A DNA stretch of 64,000 nt from Viscum album. Taxonomy: Eukaryota; Streptophyta; Magnoliopsida; Santalales; Viscaceae. Position 1 is the first letter of the stretch; each line of letters begins with the position of its first letter. The notes under the pieces are model-generated. The model was not told the DNA's origin and made no database searches. It saw nothing but the letters and a program-made list of their open reading frames with translations. A program made the translations under genes and the position numbers. Location: positions 1,718,470,889 to 1,718,534,888 of the forward strand of contig OY728125.1 of the NCBI GenBank assembly GCA_963277665.1, given 5' to 3'. Positions 12,602-23,391 of this stretch are shown one piece after another.

Positions 12602-15600
12602 TGTAAGGCCCCAACCTTAAACATTACATAATATTGATTTATGTGAAGAAATCACATTGATGATCTTTTCATGTTTAGAGATTTAGAGAATTATTCCATA
12701 ACCAATACACAATAACTCAAATTTATGAAATGTGGATTACACTATAACAGTATCTATTTCTTCAACAATATACATCTTTTAAAAGTAATCATCATTTATT
12801 TCTCATGATAAAAATATTCTCTTCTTCTTTCTTCATCTTACCATTTCTTATACCCTATGAAATCATTTAAAGAAACATGGTTTGATCACTAAATGCATAG
12901 TAAGGGATATAAAATAAGGAAATAAATTTATTCCTTGAGTACTTATAAACACATGAAAATTTTTCCAAAAAATCATACTTTTCACCCCTAAAGATATTCG
13001 TTTTATTATACCTCATTAAATATTATGATACCTATATAAATTCCTAGATATCATAAATAATAAAGGTAACTTATGGAATCCATATCCTACTTACATTTAT
13101 ACTTTCACAACTACATAGTGAGTAGCCATCATGGTTATGTTTGGAATACCCATCAGAGTATATTCTATAAATTTCAAAGGACCAATCTTAATAATAACCT
13201 TTATATTACTACCCAATGCATTAGAGAGATATCATGGGCTCATCTTCCCACAATTTATCCGGGAACCGCCCATATACATAATTAACTACCACGAACCAAA
13301 ACATAATCATAACATATAAAAAAGAATAATAGAAAATAGAATTTATACATTGCAATTAGAAGATATCATTTTAGGATGATAACATAATGAATATATTCGG
13401 ATAACCATTTTAAATACAAAAATTAATGAAAATCGAATATGTTTTTTAAATTTCATTTTAAAAATGGTAAGGATTACAGAGGAAGCCAAATATAAAATAA
13501 TGGTTGTGGTAGAAGAAAAATTCATTGTCATCGGGTACATTAAAAAACATTCCATTTTTCCTTTTATTAAAATTCTTAGTTGAAAAATAATCCTTTTAGA
13601 AACCATTAAATGATATTAAAATTCAATGGGGTTTGTTATACACCATATAAAATAAAGTGTTATATAAAATTAAGTTATTCCTCATTGAAAGGATATTGAG
13701 ACAAAGTGCATTACAATGATGTTATCTTTAGATTAAGGAAAAATCAATGAAATAAATATGTATGAAAAATATAAATAAACAAAATATATTTGGATATTTT
13801 TTATAAAATAATCATATGTCATTCACTAATATTAAGGGGAAAAACCAATGATATAGATATTTAACTAAATGATGGGATATTGAGTAAATATTTCCCTTGC
13901 CTTGAGTCTGACTTCTTTGGTTTGTTCATTACCTTCTTGAATAATAAACATAGGTTTATTTTTACTTTTCAAAACGTTTTCATGTTTTTATTCCTTTTAT
14001 ATAACTTATTACCAAGTCATATAATTTAGTTAATTCATTGAGTTCACTTCGGATGTTTTGTTGATATTCGGTACACAAGTTGAAAATAAACATGGTATGA
14101 TGTAATTTTTCCATGGGGTCGTAAGTCTATCATCTATAGAACAATATTCATGAAATATTCATCTCTTTAATACATTAATCATAATTTTTAAATAAAACAA
14201 TTATTTATTGTTATGAAAATTAATATATTTATAATCATGGAGATGGTAGGTTTTACATATTCATAGGTAAAGTTTCCTCTCCTTTTTGGTTTTTCTCTCT
14301 TCTTTGATTGTTTTCTATACCTTCTTTCATTGAAAAAAAATATAAAGTTGTCGATGATGATAACGTTTCTATTTTTCATTGATCGTTATTAAAATAAGGT
14401 AATTATCATTTTATCTTGACATAATGATCATGAAAATTATATAATTATAATTATCATTTAAATAAACTAATATATAATATAGAAGTTATATAATGAATCA
14501 AAATGAGTCACACCATTTTGTAGAGGTGATAGTTCACATATAATCCCGAATGACATTTTCATTTTTTGTGAACATGAAAGTAAGAAAATAATTGATATAT
14601 TATTATTTTATAATGATTAATATGTCAAGAATATCACATATTATCATCAATTCAATTATTATATATATTAATTAGATATTTTTATGGAAACAAATTTGAT
14701 CGGTTCGTGGAGGGGATAATTCAAATGTAAGCACGAACGACATCATCGTTTTTACTACATAGAAGGTAAAAATATAATAGAAATATTATTATTTTAAAAT
14801 GATAAATATGTCATGAATATCAGATATGAATATTAATTATATCATTATAACCAATCTTAATATATGGTATTGGAAAATGAACTAAATCGGTTCGTGGAGG
14901 TGAGAATTCATACAAACACATGAATGATTAATTCCATTCCCATTTGATGGAAGTAGAAATGGATTTCGGGGATGATATTAACTTAATATAATGTCAGTAT
15001 ATTGAGGATAATATATATTTTAATTAATAATGTAATAAGAAGATTTAATGGATGTTAAAGAAGAAATAAAATTGAAAAACATAAATAAAATGATACATCC
15101 CCTTTTTTTGATCACCTTTGTAGAACATCATTACACGTCAAAGAATGGTGTTCTTCATAAAATAAGGAAAAAATAATGTAGGGGGGATTCTAGTAATGGT
15201 TTCAGTTAGATCATGCAATAACCGAAAGGCATTTTATGTGTAAATAAAAGTGATGTAGATGTTATCTTTTAGAGGATAGATGAGGGGCACTTTAGGAAAG
15301 TCTTGAAATATTAATTTATTATAAATTTATTTTTGATTTTTAATGATCTCAATCATATTTAGTTAATATTTATGATTATTATTTGTTTTATCCCCATTGT
15401 CAAATTTAAATCATAATGTTTTGAATCTTTTGTAATCCGTATATTTTTTGGATTGACCATTATTTTACCTTTTTTAATCATACCATGATAACTTATTACT
15501 AACTATTTGTGCATAACTGTAATTTCTATAACATGTCAAACGACCAAAAAAAGTGTCATCTATTACATATTTTGGACTTATCCTAACAATTTTTTCAAAT

Positions 15601-17245
15601 ATTATATTTTTAGGAATGTTATAACAATTAATAAACTATTTTATATTTTATGTTATGAACTATGTCAATTTTGACACTTTTCATACATGACTTTTTCAAA
15701 AATTAATAACAACAACATTATTTATAAAACAATACGTTAACTAAATCATAAAATGTCATAAAAATCCATAAAATTCTTGGATGGAATAAAATAATTAAAC
15801 AAATATTTATTTTATAATATATAATATCATTTATTTTAATCTTTTATTAAGGAAGTAATCACTACATTACCATGGTGTCATAATTAAATTTTTTTAATTA
15901 TTGTCTAAAAATAATCAATGAAATACCATGATGTATGATATATTTTTATATACATAAAGAATATTTATTGATAAAGATATCAGTTATATAATCCCATAAT
16001 AAAATTGTTTTAGTTCAAAGATTCTTAATTATAACATATTTTCAATTACATTAAATTAAATGTTATATGCGTAACAATCAAACCCATGTGGATTCCAAAA
16101 TCCATATTTTAGTACCAAGGGTTTTCTCGGTTGTCTATATGTCATGAAATAGGATTTTGAAATGTGTTATGGTAGTTTTATGTCATTTTAGTTTCATTAT
16201 TTACCTTTTTTACCTAATTTACCCTTGAACCGGGATAGATAAAAAATAATAATAAATTTACTATTCATAATGTCCAAAAATAAAAGGTCCTATTTACAAT
16301 TTTTCGAATTATTATTCAAAATATGGAATCCATTTTTTCAAATTCAATATATAGAACCTACAGTAATTTTATTAATTTTAATTCACGTAGTCAAAATGAA
16401 AATGTGTTTTTTAAAAATAAAAAAACATCAAACGATTAACACATGTTTATATCAAATTTCTATGTAAAATTAATTCCAATGAAAAAATTGGACGAAATGA
16501 AATAATATGTAATACAAATACACATTAAATACTTATATAAGGACAATATAAATATATAAAAAATTATTTGAATATTTAATTTTAAAATAAAATGCAGTAT
16601 TTTTCACAATTCATTAAAATAATAATTTTGTTAGAAAAACACCAAAATTTAATCCAATGTAAATTTTGATTTCCCTATTCCCAATTAAAATATTAAATTT
16701 TCATAAATAACATATAAATGTGTTATAAACATGATATAAAATGGGGTCTCTATGAAAAGGTGGTTAAAATTCCATTTAAAAAAATGATTCTTTTATGCTT
16801 AAAATTGATTTGTTCTTATATATTGCATATAAAATATATAAAAGGAAATTTAAACAAAATATTGAGTTTATATTTAATTAATACAATACAATAATTGTGA
16901 TGTTATTTAATAAAAATAATTATTCTCTTTTAAATAGGTTTTCATAAAAATAAATCCTTTATATTCAATTGGTTTTTTTATGTTTGTAATAAATTTGGTA
17001 ACCCATGAATCATTATATAAACATGTGTAAACCATATATCCAAAATTCAGTTAATAATATTAATTTTTTCTATTCAAATGGATAGGTTATAATAGTATCA
17101 TTTATATAAAGATGTTTCATTTTTTGTTTAAGATCAATGTAGCTTATCATGTCTGCTATTAAACATAATGTTTATTTATTAAAACATGTGATGATATAAT
17201 TACAGTCCAAAAGAACCTAGTGAAATATAATTTATCCCAATTACA
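12602..17245 (-). repeat. 5' LTR of the reverse LARD-like element
   Basis: It runs from the PBS junction at 12602 to about 17245 (minus-strand start TGTAATTGGGA). It aligns to 6087-10284 block by block, for example 12660-12700 with 6140-6190, 13250-13380 with 6745-6860, and 16970-17030 with 10046-10110. At 4644 bp it is longer than its partner. About 280 bp of the difference lies at roughly 16690-16965, between two CCAATT/CAATT-like sites, so an insertion here or a deletion in the partner are both possible. ORFs at 13073-13319, 13343-13606, 14188-14379 and 16270-16467 are not conserved in the partner LTR. Confidence 0.72.
14228..14940 (-). repeat. Degraded hairpin units in the 5' LTR
   Basis: Units near 14232, 14509, 14697 and 14888 correspond one to one with those at 7725-8330. 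The last three share the plus-strand pattern GTGGAGGTGATA or a close variant, followed by ACGAA/TGAATGA about 20 bp later. Between the units is a recurring AT-rich spacer with TATTATTATTTTATAATGAT or close variants. Confidence 0.55.
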
Positions 17246-17373
17246 TATTTTTTTTATGTTTCCATGTTTCAAAAGTCACTAGACTAGTACATCCTTTGGG
17301 CATCTGTCTGTATAAGGTTTTAATTATTCTGCAAAAGTTATGGGATGTTAATTTATCAAAATAGAGGGTCATT
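17246..17373 (+). repeat. Tail of the left gypsy 3' LTR, displaced by the insertion
   Basis: TTTCAAAAGTCACTAG near 17267, then ATTCTGCAAAAGTTATGGG near 17329 and a GGGTCATTATA end near 17373, align with 56256-56362 (TTTCAAAAGACACTAA, ATTCCGAAAAAGTAATG, GGGTCTCTACA). The first part of this LTR stops at 6086, so the two pieces flank the 11.2 kb reverse element. This is direct support for the nested order of events. Confidence 0.65.
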
Positions 17374-17394
17374 ATATGACCCACCTTGAACCCA

Positions 17395-17475
17395 TACCTC
17401 AAGCTGTCAGTCTAGTTATAGCTTGGTTGGCTAAAACTTGTGGTATTTCTAAATGGCCAGCTGACATGGTTTAAG
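17395..17475 (+). repeat. Possible SINE head or tRNA-like relic
   Basis: AGCTTGGTTGGCTAAA resembles a Pol III box A, and GACATGGTTTAAGGATA about 35 bp later could be a decayed box B. It is similar to the segment at 23035-23115 (a GTTGGCTA motif in both, then GACATG). No target duplication or poly-A tail was identified, so this is only a suggestion. Confidence 0.25.
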
Positions 17476-19829
17476 GATAACCTATGTTCATCAAATTTCA
17501 TTAGTAAAAACTTTGAATAAATAGACAGAAATATTTCAAAACACATGAAATATCAACCATAATAATATCAAAAATAAAAATTAAAAGATATTTACATTTT
17601 AATTTTTTTCAAATACTTTTACATTATTAAACTTATTTTCCTAATTTATTTTAGACATTGAATTATATTGAAATTACCATGGAAAAACATAAAAAAATTA
17701 TGAGAATACAGATTAAAATTTCAGAAAAAATATTTTTCTAACATATAAACCCACACATAAACCATTATTTTCCTCAAGCATAAAATCTCTTGAAGAAATT
17801 TCTGAGGGAACCAATGTTAATAATAATCAAATTTCAAGTTAACAAAATAAAACAAATTTCAATGACAAAACCAAATTTCAAAATCTAAACAAAATATCAA
17901 TTAAATTTCCCAATTATCAAATAAAAAAATTCAATATTTTTTACATTATCCATTTTAAAAATGTTTGAAATTAATTTTCAAAATATTTAAGTAACATAAT
18001 TAATTATTATTAAACATGTAAATTCATGATCTTCAAAATCATTGTATGTTTTCACTCATCTCTCACAATATAGTTCATATTTAGTGATACTCATATCATG
18101 TGAACATTGTGCTTATCCATTGGCTTGTAATGGTACTATATTCTCCATATTGTAATCACAAAATACAAAGTAAATCATAAAACAAAATTAATCAAGATTC
18201 AAATTTCAATGAGTTTGATGGTGGGTAGGAATTAATGATTTGAAATGTAATGCTATTGGATGAGGTCTATCTCATAAGAAATAAATAATGATATTAAAAG
18301 TATAAGTGTTTTCAAATAATCCTCTTTAATTTTTTACAATTATAATTTTCCCCAAATATTTATTTTATTATCAGGATAAATTTATGCATAATGAATGATT
18401 TTTTCAACATCATGACTTTTCCTCAAATTTTATACTCTTTTTTCAATAAAATTTTCCATTTCTTAAAATTTGATTATATAATAAACCTCAAATCCTCCAG
18501 GTAACCATATATGATTAATATCATAGGTGTAGTAATGGTGTTTTTTGTTTTTCCTAAATCGTACCCATTTTTCATTCATTTTTTTCATTTGATTTTTTTT
18601 TCTACAGGAAAAATTATAGTTAAATGAAAGAATTAAACATTAACAACACCCAAGAAATATCTCATCCACAATTTTAACTTACAATGTCTTTAATCCCTTT
18701 CCCCATAACCCCCTTAACCCCCAATATTAAATATTAAAATATCATGTTAACACTAACATTATGGTAGGAATAGATAAAAATGGCATGAAAGATTGGTAAT
18801 TTTTATTAAGTTGATTCATTATTTCTTTGTGGAAAACAATGATTAATGTGATGGTAGAATTTTCTATATATGGATGTTTGAAAAGTGTATTAAATCATTC
18901 AAAATGTGTTTTTCATATTCATAGAATCAGTAAGTTCCAATTCATGTTCTAAAAGCCAGAATGTCCCAATATCTCAAAATAACATTATCAAGAATTAACA
19001 AGATGTACATAGACCCTAAATCTTCTTTGAAATAGAAATACTCTTTTGAATAATCACTAATGTTATGTTTAATAATAAAAAATTCAATTAACATTAATGT
19101 TTCATAATCAAAGCATGGAAAATACTATTTAGAAATTTTATTTAAATGAATGCACTTATTTCTTTAAATCCTTAGTTATCATTTTAATATCCATGATCCA
19201 CAATAATTATTTATTTTTAAATTTTAATCAATCAGTCTTGGTAACATTGAAATTAAATATATTTAATTAAAGGATTCCAATGAAATACATGTCTCTCTGA
19301 TAAGTAAATCATAAATTCAGTGAGGGGAAATCATTTTTCTAGTTTAAATCTTAAAAATGATTTTTTTTCAAAAAATGAAGAGTTTTAAAAGAAAAATATG
19401 AAATTTCTATCACGTTCCTATAATGAATACAACTTTTCATTCACTATTTAGTGATTCATTTTTATATAATAAATCTATGAAATAAAAGTACTCAATTAAT
19501 CCCAAGAATAATCTATGTTATCAAAAAAAGATAGCCGGAGAGGGATGCATGTTGACCTAATTCCTAAGATTGAAATTATCATCTAAATTAATAGAATGAA
19601 TGTAAAGGGACATATCTTGGTATATTCTTCCATGTGGAACTATAACTATTACAAAATTCATAGGTAATTACTAGTTGTTATTAATTGTATGATGGTGTAT
19701 TAATCTTCTTTTATATGAATCACCACATTTTTATTTTTTCTATATTTTCCTAATTCCTTGTTAGTGAGAATTATATATTGATTGAGTATACCAGATCACC
19801 CCCTTCTAAATTATATACCACTTATGTGG

Positions 19830-20930
19830 AGGGGTAGGATGATGTTTGAATCAACTTCTTTCTTAGTTTCTACTTTTGAATCCTCATCTTCCTTGTCATG
19901 TGGTGGTTCAACATGGGTCTCATGAATCGAGTGATAAAATGGAATGGAAACATGTATTTTTATGTGATTAAATTCATAATATTAATTTTTAATATGTAAT
20001 TTATCTCTTTCAATATGATAAGCTTATGCCTTGGTTTCCTCATGCTCAACTACTTGGAATTCTTTATGGATCTCCTCAAATGTATGTTCATAATAATTAT
20101 TGAGCACCATATGTATCTAAATAGATGCATGTCCACGTTATTCATATTCATTTCAGTCATAGAAAGGATTCAACAAATATTAAATTTATAAAAACAATAA
20201 TGAGTAATACACAAATAACATTGAACAAAAAATAATATAATGTGTTGATATAAGTATTATCTCCCTATGATAGTTTCGGTTTAGTCACTTATACCTTTGT
20301 TAGTTCATCTTGATGTTGGATCTCAATGGATGGTGACTCCTAGATTGGATACTTCATATTTTCATCAATTTCTAGCACCGATGATGATTATTCAAATTCC
20401 ATGGATATACAGATATGAAATAATATTGGGTATTTTACTTTTCTGATATTGGTAAAATGAAGTTATAAATTATATTCATTCAGGAAGTGATCATGATATT
20501 TTTTGTTTCCAATTTTATGATTATCATATAAGTTTTCCTCATCACGAAGCCACTCTATCACATTATGGTATTTTTGGATTTCTTCCATCATATGTTTGGT
20601 CAATGGATACTCCTTATAATGGAATCATCCTCTTTTATGTCTTTAGTAAAATTATGTATCTATAGTGTTAATTACTTCTTGGTATTCACTCTTTTATAAT
20701 CAAATTTGAAATCATAAATAATATATTCAAGATAACGAAAAGAAATTACATTATGATCCCCATTTATCATAATATTATACTAGTAAGTGAATTAACTGAG
20801 TTAATGTTAGAGGTCCACCTCAACGACATTTTGAAATACTGATTCTTGAAGCTGAGGATAGTTTTTCATTTAATTGAAAAAATATTCATTTGGAAGCATC
20901 ATTGAACAAGAATATTTTTTGAGTATTTTT
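19830..20930 (-). pseudogene. Unrecognised acidic coding relic, minus strand
   Basis: Reading leftward, several stretches look coding although stops and frame changes separate them. They are about 20899-20840 (starts MKNYPQLQESVF), about 20620-20470 (…MMEEIQKYHNVIEWLRDEE…), about 20345-20295 (…SPSIEIQHQDELTKV), about 20100-20035 (EHTFEEIHKEFQVVEHEE) and about 19935-19860 (HVEPPHDKEDEDSKVETK). They are rich in Glu, Asp, Lys and His, unlike random AT-rich translation, which gives Ile, Tyr, Phe and Asn. I do not recognise the family. It could be part of a gag or an extra ORF of the second reverse element, or a captured host fragment. Confidence 0.45.
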
Positions 20931-22239
20931 TAAAAAATTAAATCCATACAATTGTGAATATAAAAAAAGTAAATAAGGTACTTATTAGACCTTAGGAAAC
21001 GGTGCCAATTTTGATTTATGCCTATCAATATGGTGTTTAAAATAAAATATATTTCCCTAATGTATCCGTAGGGATAACCATGATTGTCTAACATGAAATA
21101 ATTTTTATTTTGTTCACATAAATATTCTAATTCACCTAAAACTATTTTTTATATTCTTATTTTATGAAAATAATTCATATTGCATGAAATATGAAAATCA
21201 AAACATTTAAACAATGGTAAATAGAATGTGTTATGAATAATGATATTAGAATTTATTATATGGTATATGAGGTCCATAAATTTCATTATTTTTATATAAA
21301 TTTTGTTTTGTAGATTAATAATGAGAACCCACATTATAATTTTATTTACTAGTGTGTAATTTTGAATTACTTTCGCAATATTAATTCCACTACCTCCTCT
21401 TATAATGGTTGATGGAACACCTTAGTCTATAGTGTGAAACCTTTAAAGACCATACTCAATCATATATACTTCCAGACACTAAAAAAAAACATCATCACAT
21501 TAATAGAATAAGTTTATCTGAATAGATGGAAATTCGTAAAAAAATAATATAAATCTGTTCTATTTTTTATCATAGTGGGAACACTCCACACTCGTTCAAT
21601 TCAATATTCATCCCCATAAATGTAAATAAACATAAAATTTAAACATGGAATGAAATGTAAGCATCCCTTTCCTCCCCTGGGCAAAGCCTCTAGTTTTCCC
21701 CTCATTATTCAGGGTAATCGGTCATGGTGGTATGATGAGAAAGTAGATAAGATAAAAAATGAAAAAAATAAAATTAATTCAATAAGGATATATGGAAGAG
21801 TTATATAAAATAAAATAAAATAAAATATGTAATATTAAAATAAGAATAATATTAGTAATAAGGAATAATAAACAATAAAACTGAAAATAGATGAAGAAAT
21901 GTGTAAGGAGAATAAAACAAGTATGGAAGGAACACTAAAATTGAAAAAAAAGGCATGAATCAATTTTTATTAAGAGAATAAAAATAGATTTCATGATATT
22001 ATAATAATGAAAATATAATATCAAATAAGAAAATAGAAGTGAATTCACCATCTTGTCTTATTATTAGACATTCCATCTGGTAGTGTGTTAAACTCTCCCA
22101 TCGAAGTAGGCTTTATCACTTTTTAGAAGTATCTATGGAGCTAGAGAAGTGGTGTCCTTTTGTTGGTCAATATCCCCTAATGAGATCCTTGTGGATCTTA
22201 TTTTATGATCAAGTCTAGAATCATGAATATGATATTTAA

Positions 22240-22629
22240 ATATCACTTGTATACCATGTGATTATATTTTTATCATATAATAATATCACATGGAAATGGA
22301 AATGTTATTATACAGTGGGGTAGTGATTCTGGACAACGTGGGGTCCTCCATGTGCATCGGATCGAGTATGGAGGCCAGAATACGTGCCATGATAGTGGAA
22401 GAATCCTCTTCTTCTGGCCATTGATGTTCCCCAATGATCCTTAAAATGGTTTTTTGGGGTTTTTTCTAAGGTACCCAAGGTAATATAAGGTTCTGGAAGG
22501 CCTAGTCATGGTGAAGATGTGTCGAGCTGCAATGCTTTGATCGTGCAAGTGGTTTTCCCCTTCATCTGACGACATTGAATTTTGGATAAATCCTTCATGG
22601 TAAATAAATGACGTATTATTGGGGATCAA
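22240..22629 (-). pseudogene. Possible gag N-terminal relic, minus strand
   Basis: The minus-strand ORF 22629-22441 (starts MIPNNTSFIYHEG) is followed leftward by another frame that reads sensibly from about 22445 to 22300 (HQWPEEEDSSTIMARIL, then DPMHMEDPTLSRI). Position and strand fit a gag start about 0.8 kb downstream of the possible PBS at 23378-23391. No zinc knuckle is visible. The region is less AT-rich than its neighbours. An unrelated host-derived fragment is an alternative. Confidence 0.3.
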
Positions 22630-22742
22630 AGGTCATCATGAGTGATTATTGTGTGGAATGATCATGAGTTCTAGGTTCTCAAGGGTTTCTATGGAGGATT
22701 TTGGGTGATGTTAGTGGTTTTGGGTGCTGAAGATAAATACGA

Positions 22743-22830
22743 TGGTGTCAGAGCATAATAGAGCTAAGTAAGGTGTGAACAATAAGACTCAAAACCATGT
22801 CCCACATCTAAATTGGATATGCTTTCTTTC
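22743..22830 (+). other. PBS-like 12-mer followed by an LTR-like promoter motif
   Basis: TGGTGTCAGAGC at 22743-22754 differs by one base from the initiator-tRNA PBS. Twenty bases on, TGTGAAC starts a stretch with GTCCCACATC at 22799, a motif common near the start of plant LTRs and TRIM elements, and CTTTATA near 22834. This could be the centre of a TRIM-like element, but I could not match a 5' LTR to a 3' LTR. Confidence 0.3.
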
Positions 22831-23034
22831 TCCTTTATACACCATGTAGTGGGGTGAAGGTTCAAAAAATATTCCTCAATGATGGAATCCCAATTTCCAC
22901 ATCACAGATGGGAAATATGAGGCACAAACAGGCAGCTTATACGTTCCATTGAGATCTCACTACACCTTATGGGAATGACCCCCATTTGTCCTCTATATAT
23001 TAGATTTGATACCCCACACACCCATGAATCGATC

Positions 23035-23115
23035 GATCCCTCTCGGGATGGCCTAGTTGGCTACCCATTTTATAATGGTTGTATGGAGGGCCGACATGTT
23101 TTATATTCTAGCTTG
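23035..23115 (+). repeat. Possible SINE head or tRNA-like relic
   Basis: GGGATGGCCTAGTTGGCTA is close to the box A region of plant tRNA-derived SINEs, and GACATGTTTTATATTCT 38 bp later could be a decayed GACCTGGGTTCGATTCC box B. It is similar to 17395-17475. No tail or target duplication was identified. Confidence 0.35.
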
Positions 23116-23377
23116 AGATCAGCATAATGTTTTAGTAAACACTCTGATATATATAAGTACAAAATTTTCAAAACACAAAATATATCATCCAAATTAAAAA
23201 CATTAATAATTATTTGAGGATCTTTGAATTCAAAATTATTTTAAATAAATTTTATTTTATAATGATTTTTAATAATATTATGATTAAACCATCGAATTAG
23301 ATGGGAATTATCATTGAAAAGTGTCAAAAATCAAAATAACATTTTTAAATGTTTTGTAAAAATATTATTATATCAGC

Positions 23378-23391
23378 ACTTGGGATATAAC
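23378..23391 (-). other. Possible primer-binding site, degraded
   Basis: On the minus strand GTTATATCCCAAGT lies next to an LTR-like end (plus TGATAGAATAACCC, comparable with TGTAAGGCCCC at 12602). The match to a tRNA-iMet site is weak. The call rests mainly on its position relative to the LTR fragment to the right. Confidence 0.3.

Larger units (their letters stand above)
6087..17245 (-). mobile_element. Reverse-strand LARD-like LTR retrotransposon, complete but old
   Basis: On the minus strand this reads 5' LTR (17245-12602), PBS (12601-12588), interior (about 2.3 kb), polypurine tract (10291-10285) and 3' LTR (10284-6087). The two LTRs align to each other along their length by eye and to the LTR of the element at 52155-62776. 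No RT, RNase H or integrase is visible in the interior, so it is non-autonomous. It sits inside the 3' LTR of the left gypsy element, whose sequence resumes after 17245. The flanking pentamers (GTTTT at 6082-6086 and TATTT at 17246-17250) match only imperfectly as a target duplication, which fits its age. CpG sites that the younger relative keeps are mostly TG or CA here. Confidence 0.75.
17374..23377 (-). other. Probable interior of a second reverse-strand LTR element, degenerate
   Basis: About 6 kb between the end of the left gypsy LTR and a possible PBS near 23378. Minus-strand coding relics lie at 19830-20930 and 22240-22629. No pol domain is visible; if present it would be further left, beyond the point where the forward gypsy element inserted. 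17480-19800 and 20940-21650 are AT-rich with nothing I can name. 21730-22030 is strongly A- and purine-rich with an (AAAT)n run near 21810. 22040-23110 is clearly less AT-rich than its surroundings. Confidence 0.4.
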
